A stretch of 64,000 nt of DNA from Lycorma delicatula (Eukaryota > Arthropoda > Insecta > Hemiptera > Fulgoridae), in NCBI RefSeq assembly GCF_047948215.1, contig NC_134465.1, positions 13,430,522 through 13,494,521 of the forward strand, given 5' to 3'. The position numbers and the translations under genes are program-made. Under the pieces are notes generated by a model that saw only the letters and a program-made list of their open reading frames with translations, ran no database searches and was not told the DNA's origin. Below are positions 34,766 through 44,511 of this stretch, one piece after another; position 1 is the stretch's first letter; each line of letters opens with the position of its first letter.

Positions 34766-35662
34766 ATGCAAAAATATGTTTACAGTGACCTCAACAAATC
34801 AAATTCTAATCTTTCAACAGATTCACTGGAAGTAAAAGATTGTAATATTAATAATAAAATATATGATAGACAAAATAATAAACTAAATTTAAAATGTATA
34901 AATAAAAAAAGTAATGTGAAATCAGTAGCAAATAGCAGTAAATCTAACACAGAAGATGAAACTAGTGTTCCATTTTATAGTGGTGAACTTAGTTTATCTG
35001 AAATACAAAAATTACAAAAAAATGCGAGGAAAAAAATTATAATCTGTGGAAAAAGTAATAGTAACAATAAAAAATACAAAAATAATAATATTATTAATAT
35101 GTTTAATGAAAATGAACTGAAAATTGAATTAAATTGTCTTTCAATTCCTACCAGTTCATCAGTAAAAAGTGGTTACACTAAAAACAATGTTCAGAGTGCA
35201 AGTAATTCATTACGTACATGTAGATCATTAACAAGAAAAAATTCAACAAATATTCGAGAAAGGGAACGATCAGTATCGTATCTTGAACAATATAAAAAAA
35301 GACTTGAATTAAAGAATAAAACTCAAAATTTACATAAAACCGATTCAGTATGTTCTACAGGAAACTCAACTAACAGATCACCTATTTCTGTAATAGATTT
35401 AAGTAGTGATACTTATTCAAAATGTTATACAAATTGTGACTGTGATGAAAATGAATCATTTTATCAAAATATAATACAAAATGGTTGTAAAGATCATTCT
35501 AGTCCACGAAATATAGACTTCATCTACAATAGAAGTATTACAAGCAATAAAACAAGCAGTGATATAGACATATCATTTAATGAGGAGAAAATCCACAGTG
35601 ACGATAACAGCAAAATGAAATCAAAATGTGAGGTAAGATGTATTAAAAGGAAGATAGAGTAA
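34766..35662 (+). CDS. Asn/Ser/Lys-rich coding exon of an unrecognised gene
   Basis: A 298-codon frame opens with MQKYVYSDLNKSNSNLSTDS and is intact throughout. At codon 289 there is a good donor (TGTGAG|GTAAGATG at 35632/35633), so the exon probably ends at 35632 and the last nine codons before the TAA are intron. The protein is low-complexity and polar (Asn, Ser, Lys), with a more conserved-looking centre: GELSLSEIQKLQKNARKKI (about residues 73-91) and RERERSVSYLEQYKKRLELK (about 164-183), which should be helical. A T-rich tract with AG at 34724 could make it an internal exon. The next exon is not proven; 47560 (Gly-Gln...) and 63948 are both phase-compatible. Function unknown. Confidence 0.55.
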   Translation: MQKYVYSDLNKSNSNLSTDSLEVKDCNINNKIYDRQNNKLNLKCINKKSNVKSVANSSKSNTEDETSVPFYSGELSLSEIQKLQKNARKKIIICGKSNSNNKKYKNNNIINMFNENELKIELNCLSIPTSSSVKSGYTKNNVQSASNSLRTCRSLTRKNSTNIRERERSVSYLEQYKKRLELKNKTQNLHKTDSVCSTGNSTNRSPISVIDLSSDTYSKCYTNCDCDENESFYQNIIQNGCKDHSSPRNIDFIYNRSITSNKTSSDIDISFNEEKIHSDDNSKMKSKCEVRCIKRKIE

Positions 35663-35705
35663 AAAAAGAAGCTTTGAAAAGCTCACAAAATACGAAATCA
35701 TTATC

Positions 35706-35708
<3 letters not shown>

Positions 35709-35741
<33 letters not shown>
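35709..35741 (+). repeat. (TA)n microsatellite
   Basis: About 16 TA units immediately after the coding exon. Confidence 0.95.
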
Positions 35742-35743
<2 letters not shown>

Positions 35744-35760
35744 GATTATTATTATTAATA

Positions 35761-35798
35761 GAAGATATGCTAATATAATTATATATTAGCATATCTTC
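35761..35798. repeat. perfect 16-bp inverted repeat
   Basis: GAAGATATGCTAATAT (35761-35776) and its reverse complement (35783-35798) are separated by six bases, so the transcript could form a stable hairpin. It lies between a (TA)n run and the mariner copy. Confidence 0.9.
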
Positions 35799-35865
35799 AA
35801 AAATAAAATACAATGAAAGCCAGCTGTAAAAGCTATATTTATTAAACTGGTTATATAGATCTATA

Positions 35866-37060
35866 TTCAAAGTGCATGAAGAAAGTTTTGCAATACAATG
35901 AAACAGATTATCACAAGTGGTTGAAAATGTGTGTTTAGACACATTCAACCTGCACTGTACCTGTTCTGTTCAGTGTTTGCAGTGTAGTTGCTTTTTAGCT
36001 GTGTTAGTGGGAAGAGGTAATGATGTGGTCATTTGAAAACTGAATACCAGGCAATTTTGCAAATGGGTTAAGTGTTGATCAGTGATTTGAGAAATTGATT
36101 CCTGTGCTTGGAAAGAACTGTCCTCATCATATAATAATATTTAGGATGTTACCCAGAGTTTGAAGAGGAAATAAGCCCTCCAAGGTCAGATGGGCCATCT
36201 TAGTCAATGACTAAGGGAAATATTTTGCTGCAGTAAAAAAAATGCTTAAGTCAGACAGCTATGTGACCTACCACCAAGTAGAGGTGTCCTTGGGCATTAA
36301 TGCACCACCAGTTCATGGTATTCTGTGAGATCACCTTCAAATTAGAAACTTTGTTCCCTTCAGATGCTGCATAACTTAACCAACAATCAGATGGCACATT
36401 GTGTTTCATGGTGCCATGAAATGCTGAAAAAGTTTGAAAATGGGAAATGTATGAACACTGTTGTGACAGATGGTGAAACTTGACTGTACTATTATAATGT
36501 CCTGAGCAAGGTTCAGAGCAAAGTGTGGGTGTTAAAAGATGAGGAGACCCCCATGGCTGTGTGAAAATCCAGATCAATGAAGAATAGAATGGTGGCCATA
36601 TTTTTTTGTATGAAGGAGTTTTAGAGCAAGTTGTGTTGAAAACTAAGGGTAGTGATAAGGATTGCCTGCCTTCACCCAAGCTTGGGTGAAGCTGCATCCA
36701 AACTCAAGGATGGACTCATGGTTTCTTCACCATGAGAATGCTCCAGTGTACTGCTCTAAAGTATATTTTCAGTATTTTGCCAAAATTGGACAAAATTGGT
36801 CAGGATTGTAGCAATCCTGACCTCTCCCTATGCAATTTCACCACTGTTCCCCCGGGTGAAGAACAGACTGAAAGGGAGGCATTTTATGAGTGAACTCCTA
36901 AGGGCTTTGGATGATGAGTGTGCCCAGATCTCTGATAAAACATGGCAGGATTTCTTTGAAGACTGGTTTCAAAAGATGGAGAAATGTGTAATTGTGGTGA
37001 AATTATTTAAATATTATTAAAAATAAAGTTACACTGCAAAACTTTCCTAGTGCACTTGAG
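35866..37060 (+). mobile_element. mariner transposon, decayed, with terminal inverted repeats
   Basis: The ends match as inverted repeats: CAAAGTGCATGAAGAAAGTT at 35868 and, reversed, CAAGTGCACTAGGAAAGTTT at 37058. Between them lie pieces of a mariner transposase: VTDGET.LYYYNVLSKVQSK (about 36465-36520), VWVLKDEETPMAV, FCMKE, HHENAP-like at 36732, then NPDLSLCNF and, in another frame, LFPRVKNRLKGRHF (36840-36885), with the end AQISDKTWQDFFEDWFQKME at 36935-36985. The C-terminal frame 36796-37020 is 74 codons. Stops and frameshifts show that it is dead. It is slightly shorter than the 1.3 kb usual for the group. Confidence 0.85.
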
Positions 37061-37589
37061 TTTGCAGGGAAATTGTTACAAATTTTGTGGTTGTTAGGGT
37101 TTGTTTTTTAAATTTTTATTTTTTTTTGTTTTTTGGTTCTTGATATAATTGTAGAATTATGTACAGACTGCTGATGCAGGATCCTGTGAAAGTTGACTAT
37201 TGTTATTAGTTTTTATGTTTTTACACTATGTTTTGGTGGTTAAGTTGTTGTTTTTTTTAGTTTAATTGGGACAGTGGTCAGTATATTAATTAATTATTTG
37301 AATTTTCATAAAGTTTTTTGCATAAACACTTATGACATTAAAATATCAACAGGTTAGAGAATTTATGTAACAAATGAAACATAATTTCAGCGATCTGTGA
37401 AACCAGTTTAATAAATACATCTCTGGCAAGTGTGGCTTTCCATCTTTAGTTCGTCTTTATTTTTTAAGATATAATATTACACAAATGAATAAGAGCATTT
37501 TCCTGACATTCCCCTGCTTCATATGTCCCTTAATAGGATTAGTGCATATACGAAGCGTCTTGTTGCTGTTCTACACACTATCTTCACGT

Positions 37590-37690
37590 TAGAGAAGGCC
37601 ATTCTGCTTCCCTATTAGTTACGGTTTTTTTTCAGGGAAGTTCAAATGGCTGTAAGGGGTGACATGGAGGCCATCAATAAAAAAAAGGAA
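37590..37690 (+). mobile_element. 3' tail of a LINE family B copy
   Basis: AGAAGGCCATTCTGCTTCCC, TGGCTGTAAGGGG and GAGGCCATCAATAAAAAAA match the tail at 33700-33825. The sequence just before it carries no recognised RT, so this is a severely 5'-truncated copy, or the end of a mostly lost one. Another family B copy starts directly after it. Confidence 0.7.
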
Positions 37691-37699
37691 AAAAATTAT

Positions 37700-39420
37700 T
37701 ATTGTCTTCTATTTTCGGTGGCCAAAGTTTTAGAAAATTCAGAGACGAGGAGGTGAATACTGAACGTGTCTCTGAGAGTCATTGTGAAGTTTTCATGAAT
37801 AAATTATTTTATGTGATTGAACACCTAAATATTAAGCTAGGTTTGTTGATCCATCATGTTTCAAACATGAATAGGGAAATTGTTTCTTTAAAATTTGAAA
37901 ACAAAACACTTGTTGACAGACCTGATAAAATTAATATGGACAGTTTTTGCCTTTGGAATGGAATAGTTTGAATAGTCAGGTTACCAAAATTCCGACAGGC
38001 AAATCAAAGTTGTACTGAGCAGAAAAGAGTATTATAAAGAATTTCACTGAGGTTGATATTGCCCCTCCGGTTATGTCTGAAAATTCAGGTTTGATTTCAG
38101 TTGGGAATGGGGATGATAGGAATCTCATAAGGCCAAAAGAAATGTTAAAAAGAGCTTGAATGGTCCAGTTAAAAATAACAAAAGATTATTGTAGATACTG
38201 GAAAGACATTTATCATTCACCCAATATTGACACTGCTGTCTGTTTTTAATGACATTCTTTCCTCATATCTATACATAGGTATATTCCTTTATGCAGACAA
38301 AGGTCTAAAACGTTTCCCAGTTGGTTTTTATCTAGCCTGATCAAGTGCCTTAAACAAAAGCATTTTTTTCATAAAACATAAGAAAACTAGTATTATGATC
38401 TATCAAACATTTTCTGAATTGCGTAGTAAGGCTAAAACTCTCTTCAGAGCTGATAGTTTAAAAAGAGCCAGGTTGGCTGAGAATGACCTCACGAGGAAGT
38501 CAGAGAACTTGTTTCGTTATGTTAAGATTCTGGTGGAGTTCGCCCAAGTTGGTAATTGTACTGTTGTTGATAGTTCGGAATTATGTGAAGAATTTGGTAG
38601 GCATTTTCAGTCTGTTTACAAATCTTGTTAACAGGACGTTTGGAAAATTGATTTAGAGATCCTTAATGACGTTATTGTCAACATTCCAATTGTGAATGTT
38701 GAGGAGATCGAGTTGTACATCAAATCTTTGTGTTCTTGTTCTGCGACTGGTATCGATGGAATGCCACCTTTTATCATTAAAGGCATCTCTAATCTGGTTG
38801 CTCCAGTTTTATCTTGGATTTATAATATTAGTTTACAGTCTGGAATATTTTCTTCCAGTTGGAAGTGTGCAGTTGTTTTACCTGTGTCAAAGAAGGGTGA
38901 TCTTCACTGCATAGATAACTATTGTTTGATTTCTGTCATTAATGTTGTTGCAAAGGTGTTTGAAAGAATAGTTTATGGACATCTTTACTCATAGCTGGCC
39001 TACGTGAAGGCAAAAATTTGATTTGTATTTTACTGATGCAAATGTCTGCTGAGGCATTACATCGGTGGCCTGACTGAGGCCTGGCTGTCGACCGAGGCCT
39101 GGCTGTCGACTGTGAGATGTAATCAGTTAGAGAGTCTAAAGACTACCTCCGGTAAAGCCTCTCAGGGCTCAGAACGGAGGGGGTGGTGTGGCGACCGGTA
39201 ACAAGGTGGGCGTCTTCCTCTACGGGATTGGGATGGGCAAGATGGTCCGCCCCGTACCAGCACCGTTTCCGGGAACGTAAATTTATTATGACTAATCTTA
39301 ACGATATGCTATTTGTTCACTGCTCCAGAGGTTGAATCTCGTAAACAGATTGGTGTTGTTTATTTTGATTTTCGTAAGGCGTTCGACACCGTGCCTCATG
39401 ATCTACTTCTGTTGAAACTT
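37700..39420 (+). mobile_element. LINE family B-like copy 2, interrupted
   Basis: A frame at 37702-37971 (helical, KLGLLIHHVSNMNREIVSLK) may be ORF1-derived. It is followed by YQTFSELRSKAKTLFRADSL (38395-38460) and RT pieces: ATGIDGMPPFIIKGISNLVA, WIYNISLQSGIFSSSWKCAV, LPVSKKGDLHCIDNY and ERIVYGHLYS, ending at 38994. The next RT segment, VVYFDFRKAFDTVPHDLLLL, is at 39345-39410. The 300 bp between are R1-like 3' untranslated sequence, and the RT ends where the minus-strand R1-like element starts at about 39425. Broken frames; inactive. Confidence 0.75.
39040..39300 (+). mobile_element. R1-like 3' untranslated segment inside LINE B copy 2
   Basis: GTTAGAGAGTCTAAAGACTA, TAAAGCCTCTCAGGGCT, GAACGGAG, GGTGGTGTGGCGACCGG and GGGATTGGGATGG match 57170-57330 near the end of the R1 remnant. 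It also contains an 18-bp tandem pair (GAGGCCTGGCTGTCGAC at 39075-39110). The segment splits the RT of the family B copy. Confidence 0.65.
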
Positions 39421-39424
39421 TACT

Positions 39425-41060
39425 GCCCCTCGGTGTTACTGATCCTCTAGGGAAAGACACCCTCCAATCTCCCCTCCGTACCTCGCCCTTACCGGAGCTA
39501 GTGGCTTCACCGGAGGTCATCTTTTAAACCTCGGCATATGACATCTCTCAGTCGCCTCGGTCCTGGATGTCACCGATGGGAATGTTGCTTATGGCATTCG
39601 CATCGGTGTAACTATTACTAAAAATAGCAAAACACATCTCTTAAACATCTCTAGTTTCAAGCAACAGTGAAAACTATAGTTGTCGAAGGAACTGAATAAC
39701 CTACCTACCCGAAAGGTAAAGTGAGTTCACGTGCTACGCAAACGCGGAAAAACACTGAAACAAAAACAATAAATAAAAATAAAACTAATAACAAAACAAC
39801 CAAATCCGATATAACACTAACAAAACAAAGTACGTAGGAACAAGACCAAGCAGCACCCTAGATTCCCTCCGCAATCCGTTCCCTAGCCAAATAATGCAGA
39901 AATTCTGCAACTACTGACCATTCAGCCCGATCCTAACAGTTTTGATTGATGTCAAGCGTTGCTTTGATGGTATTCAGTAGAGAAATTACTGCGGTGCGCA
40001 CCGCCGCAGTAATGGTGGATTCGGGTCTGTGCGGGCACAGACTCGAATCCACCAAGCCGAACCCAGCCATTCTACCCTAGAAGGTGCCGTGACCGGTAAG
40101 AAACTGAGTTATGTACTTGTTAGGAGAAACCCATGAGGCGCCCCGCAGGTTTCTAATGTCTGGGAAGAAGAGATCGTACGTATATCGCCCATCAATATTC
40201 TCATCCCATCTAGCCTGCCATATATCATAACCATGTTGCTCGATATCTCGAATATTTTCGGAAGTCAACTCAACTTTCAAGCAACATACCGCTCCTGTCT
40301 CTCAAGCGCTAGAATATCAACCAGTTTCACTCTCGCAATCACCAAGACAGCTTCTCGTGAAACCATCTGGTAAAACTACCCGTTACCGTCAACAGTAATA
40401 GTTGTTGGGCTCTCAATAATATATTTCTACAACTACGGAATTCCATCCTATCCGCCCAAACTGGCGCAGCATACACCATAATTGCTTAGCACTCGCCCTT
40501 GTACAAGATGCTAGGGTCCTAAAATTGAGACCCCCAATCCGGATTTACCACACGTCGGATACCAAAAAAGGCTCTACAAGCCTTTTCTTCTACGCATTGA
40601 AGGTGCCTCTTAAACTGAAATTTCTCATCAAGATATACCCCGAGATACTTGTGAACCTGAGCGTCTGTCATCGACTCTCCGCCAAACGACCTTTGAGGAG
40701 CATCATCGTGGTCTTCTCCGGGCTGAAAGTCATCTTTTGTTGATGAGCTCACAGCTCAAGCAACCTGCATGCACTTGTGGCTCTGAGCTCGACTTCCTCC
40801 ACGAGCATCCTTCGACCAGTGGGAGACCGTCGTCCGCATAGATCACAACAAGACACCCACTGGGCAGCATCAGCCGCAAAAGAGTCAAACTCCACCACCC
40901 ACAAGAGGACCAAACACTGCCTTGGGGATAACTCTTGGACAGCATCTTCCCTACTTCATGGCTGCCCTCGCGGAAAACACATCCCGATAACTGAAATAAC
41001 TTTGCAACAGGTGCAGTTCATTTTCAGTGCATTCTCGCCTCTGTAATTGGAAAATGGCAG
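39425..41060 (-). mobile_element. R1-like retrotransposon, 3' half, minus strand
   Basis: Read on the minus strand: RT palm pieces CPQGSVLGPL-like and LVVIYADDGLPLVEG (about 40870-40830; YADD is the catalytic box), then VHKYLGVYLDEKFQFKRHLQ (40660-40600), AIMVYAAPVWADRMEF (about 40480-40440), EKL..., then IRDIEQHGYDIWQARWDENI (40255-40200), DGRYTYDLF, YITQFLTGHGTF (about 40110-40077). A GC-rich 3' untranslated part (GATGACCTCCGGTGAAGCC, GGTACGGAGGGGAGATTGG) extends to about 39425. GC content is clearly higher than in the neighbours. Many frameshifts. It inserted into the RT of LINE B copy 2. Confidence 0.8.
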
Positions 41061-41164
41061 AGGACCACTACAGATTTTTAAACGCCCCGAAAATGTCTAG
41101 GAAGAGCCCCAAGACATCAATGATATCAATGAGAGAGGCGGTAAAAAAACTTAAATTGTTTAGT

Positions 41165-41840
41165 AAATTTTAATATATCTAATGGAGACTGAAAGCTAGC
41201 TATGGTACACCCCAACGCTCCGTTCTATGTTCAAAAGAAGGCATAGATGATATTTGATTTTATGGATGACCTGAGCCTGAGCCAGTATAACGATATCGAA
41301 CAAATAAGAGGAAAATTAGCACTTTATTTAATTCTGTCCAACTTTGTAGTGAATATGTTGATTTGGAAAATGATGCGCTTGTAGACGTTGACACTCTGCA
41401 CTATCCACTCCTGGTCACTAGAATTCGAAGAAGCTGTGACCGATTATTTAAGGAAGGCCTGGATGGAGTACGCTGATTGGATGGCGATCTATGGTGCGGA
41501 ATCTGAGGACGAGCTGTAGTTGGGTTCTCTGAGATGCTTGGTAGTATGTTCCCAAAAAGAGACCGCGAATATTAAATAAACATCGTCATTCGTTTTCTGC
41601 AGACCTGATACACTGTTTGAAGAAGGCTGCTCATAAGAAATAAAAGAGAAGATATTCTGTAGAGGATTATGCAGTCTTTGCTGAGTTCAGAAAGAAAGTA
41701 AAGTTTTTTTACAAACAGAGACCTTCAGAGACAGGCTGACAGAATTGGAGATGAAGTTAAGATTAAGCCCAATAGCTTATATAAATGTCAAAATGCGTTC
41801 GGCCCATTAAAACCGAACATGGGATAATAATACTGATAGA
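41165..41840 (+). mobile_element. LINE family B copy 3, 5' part
   Basis: From TAATATATCTAATGGAGACT to GAACATGGGATAATAA it follows 31280-31992 closely, with scattered substitutions and small gaps (for example GCTCCGTTCTATGTTC against GCTCCATTCTATGTTC). It stops abruptly at about 41840, where the family B frame would enter the RT. Confidence 0.8.
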
Positions 41841-42030
41841 TAAAAAATATTTTTTTTTAATGTTTCAGAGTGATATAATTTCTTGAATTGCTTTTTTGCG
41901 TTCATTACAGATCTGTAAATACAATTTTTCTATCACCCTTAGTTTTAAATAAGTTATGCTTAAAAAAAATATTAATGGAAAATGCAGTTAAAATTTGTAA
42001 AATTTATAATTTTGCATGGCCATACCTGTG

Positions 42031-42380
42031 TTAGAATGATATCGCTAATGCTTTTCTTTTATAAATAGCCTCAGGCACATCCCGAATTAATGTCCAACAG
42101 TAATCGGCTAGCATGTTAGTATTCCATTTCCCTTTATATCGGCTTTCCACCACTAAAATGTCTTTGTGGAAACGTTCACAGTGTTCGTCACTTAAGTCTC
42201 CGAGGTTGTCCGGGAAAAAATCCAGATGTGAATGGAGGAAATGTATTTTCAAAACATATTACATTCCGTAGCTCTGAATGAAGTAAGAAGTTGATTAACA
42301 ATATCGTGGTAATTGTCGGATTTTTGTTTGCCGAGAAAATGTTTGCAAATGTCTTTAAATTATGGATAAATGTTTATTAC
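42031..42380 (-). pseudogene. remnant of an arthropod repeat protein (HFLHSHLDFFP family)
   Basis: The minus strand reads KDICKHFLGKQKSDNYHDIV, then after a frameshift MKIHFLHSHLDFFPDNLGDL, SDEHCERFHKDILVVESRYK and MLADYCWTLIRDVPEAIYKR, ending near 42031. I recall the pattern IHFLHSHLDFFP..LG..SDE..ERFH.DI as a repeated, uncharacterised coding sequence in many arthropod genomes, probably transposon-borne; I cannot verify this here. It lies next to, and antisense to, the Polinton ATPase. One frameshift and otherwise good frames suggest a fairly recent copy. Confidence 0.55.
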
Positions 42381-42410
42381 ATGGAAGGAAAAATAATTGT
42401 TTTACAAAAC

Positions 42411-42960
42411 TGATGAGAGGACTACTGGTTGGTGGCATCACAAGATAAATCTACTTTTAAATCTTATTCTAAACAAAAAAAGGTATTCAGTTGAAGAAGT
42501 TGTGAATTTTTGCAAAAGGTTTTTCTTTAGATCAACATGAGTAACTTTAGAAAAGAACATGAAAAAATACAATCTGTAATAGGTAAGAAAGTGCTTCATT
42601 TTTTGCTAGTTGTGAAGATCTTCTTTCTGTTGATGAGTGTGAACCAAATTTTTTAGTTGTATTTGATGATTTTACTATAACAGAGCAAACTAAGATTCAA
42701 CAATATATTATCAGATCAAGACCAGAAGATATACTGTATTTACCTCAGTCAATTATGCTGTAGTAGAGATGCAGTTGATTCAAGATAATCTCAATCTCTT
42801 TTGTAAATTTAAACAGAATGATCAATGTATGAGGAGAATATACGGTGACGATTTTTAGGATCTGATGTCATATTTTAAATAATTTTACAAAGATAAACTA
42901 TTGGGATATTTATTTTGGTTTTGATATGACATTTGAATATGACAAATAAAGCATGTAATG
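42411..42960 (+). pseudogene. Polinton/adintovirus-like packaging ATPase remnant
   Basis: Broken plus-strand frames resemble the FtsK/A32-type DNA-packaging ATPase of Polintons and adintovirus-like elements. A decayed P-loop region at 42415-42485 keeps LLLNLILNKK but has lost the GxxGxGK(T/S) residues. The Walker B region FLVVFDDFT is at about 42645-42670, followed by IQQYFIRSRPEDILYLPQS, then LIQDNLNLFCKFKQNDQCMR and RIYGDDF. The sequence has at least three frameshifts and cannot encode an active enzyme. Confidence 0.75.
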
Positions 42961-43013
42961 GAAAATACAAATGTTTGCTTAAATGTTACTTTAATATTAA
43001 AAATTAACATTTA

Positions 43014-43426
43014 ATGTTTGTTAACAATCTTTTCTATTTAATAAAAGAAATGGCTGAAAGTACAAAACAAGCTAAAAAACTAAAAATAGGAAAGGATTTG
43101 TACATAAGTTTAGATATGCAGAGAAAAAAAAAGGAAGAAAAATGTAGAAAAGAAGGAATTGAAGAACATGTGCAAAGGGTAGAAACAAAGGTGTTACTTA
43201 CTACTTACTACCCATAAATATAAATACTCAAACAATAAAGGAGTTAAGTGTATCTGAAGTGAAAAGGATTGAAAACATAAATAACAAGCTTGCTGAAGAA
43301 TTTAACATATTTCAGTGGAGAGAACTCATACGTAGAAGTCAAGTTAACTTATTTCAATGCAGTGAAGAAGAATTAAAAAGAACAAATAAGGAAGTGAGAG
43401 CCTACAGTAAAGGCTTGTCAGTATGA
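43014..43426 (+). pseudogene. Polinton-associated small basic ORF
   Basis: A 67-codon frame (MAESTKQAKKLKIGKDLYIS from 43050) is rich in Lys, Arg and Glu. After a frameshift near 43205 an open frame continues (IKELSVSEVKRIENINNKLA, FNIFQWRELIRRSQVNLFQC) to a stop at 43426. Its position next to the ATPase suggests an element-encoded protein. No domain was recognised. Confidence 0.45.
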
Positions 43427-43699
43427 GCACCTACACTGCTCATACTGAAAGCATTCATATTGAGAAAAAAACTGAAAGAGGCATCAAAAAAGATTGTTCC
43501 AGTTTTCAAACAGATTACCATCATTCCAACCATGAAAAATTCAATTTGCTGACAATCAAAATTAAAATTCTTATGCTGATTTTCAAGAAAACTCTGCACC
43601 TTTAAATTTACTATCAACTCCTGAGAAAGAATCCTTCTGAACACATAAGTCTATAAAAGAATATGTTCCAAATAAAAAAATAAATCATTGGACTGACTG

Positions 43700-44050
43700 C
43701 TGAAAAATATTTTAAGACTTAATGATTCACAAATTGGTATTTGGTATGATGAAGGTAAAATTGAGGCTAAAATTGGAGCACATACGACAACGTTTACTGA
43801 TGATATCTAACAATTTTTGTTAAAAAATAATTTAAAAAAATATAATGGCACAGGACATTGGCATTTGTTAATTAAAAAGGATTATTTTGAAAAAAGAGGG
43901 TATAAATATACAAATAATGATTGAGAAATGTGTAAAGACGTACTTATTTGAACTAATTCTCTATATCAAAATAATGATCCTAGTAAAGTAAGACCAAAAT
44001 CTAGCCAAGGACAGAAATGGAAACGATTAAAAAAGCCTTTTTAAGTAATA
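43700..44050 (+). pseudogene. Polinton-associated conserved ORF remnant
   Basis: Frames read IWYDEGKIEAKIGAHTTTFT, FLLKNNLKKYNGTGHWHLLI and, later, TNSLYQNNDPSKVRPKSSQG and QKWK. The spacing resembles the 'D.....T.GL..L........Y...Y..L...TN......P....KWK' protein repeatedly found beside the DNA polymerase in arthropod Polinton/adintovirus-like elements. Function unknown. Two internal stops. Confidence 0.55.
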
Positions 44051-44109
44051 TTTATAGCAAAGAAAAAATCTGAAACTGTGTTAGAAGATGAAGAAAATAT
44101 CACTGGTTC

Positions 44110-44470
44110 TGGACTAATGCATTAAATAATAATGTGAGTAGAGATATACAAGTGATTTAAATGGATTTACTTTATACAAGACAAGAGATTGCTATTCATA
44201 TTAATAATAGTTTTCATAATGAAAACAATGTTGTTAAAGAAATTTTTGAATGATCATTTATAAGAAATTTTGGATACGCCAAATGGAACAAAATATTTGG
44301 TTTGATGTATTGCTACTCTTACAGAGAGTGTAGTAGCTTCTGGATATTTAAACGGTTTCATAAACAATTTACCATTTGAATTGTATTGAACTGAAGCTAA
44401 TTACTGTGGACAAGAAACTATATTGGAGAAAATATAGTTTAAAAACTGTCCTTCAAATATTTTTTTTCTG
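44110..44470 (+). pseudogene. PLA2-like minor capsid segment of the Polinton-like element
   Basis: Broken frames give YTRQEIAIHINNSFHNENN, SVVASGYLNGFINNLPFELY and, after frame changes, NYCGQETILE. The LPFELxxxxYxxCGxxTxLE order resembles the calcium-loop start of the parvovirus-type phospholipase A2 domain carried by some insect Polinton/adintovirus-like structural proteins. The remainder, including the HD catalytic pair, is cut off by the inverted LINE at 44512. Confidence 0.5.
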
Positions 44471-44511
44471 TGAAAATTCATTGTCAGGGCCACCCCGTCA
44501 CTGAAAATCCT

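Noticed and set aside
35709..35948. Minus-strand frame ending in repeated Tyr-Ile
   Set aside because: The repeated part is the (TA)n microsatellite; the remainder lies over a mariner end.
36251..36697. 148-codon minus-strand frame
   Set aside because: It is antisense to the mariner transposase remnant.
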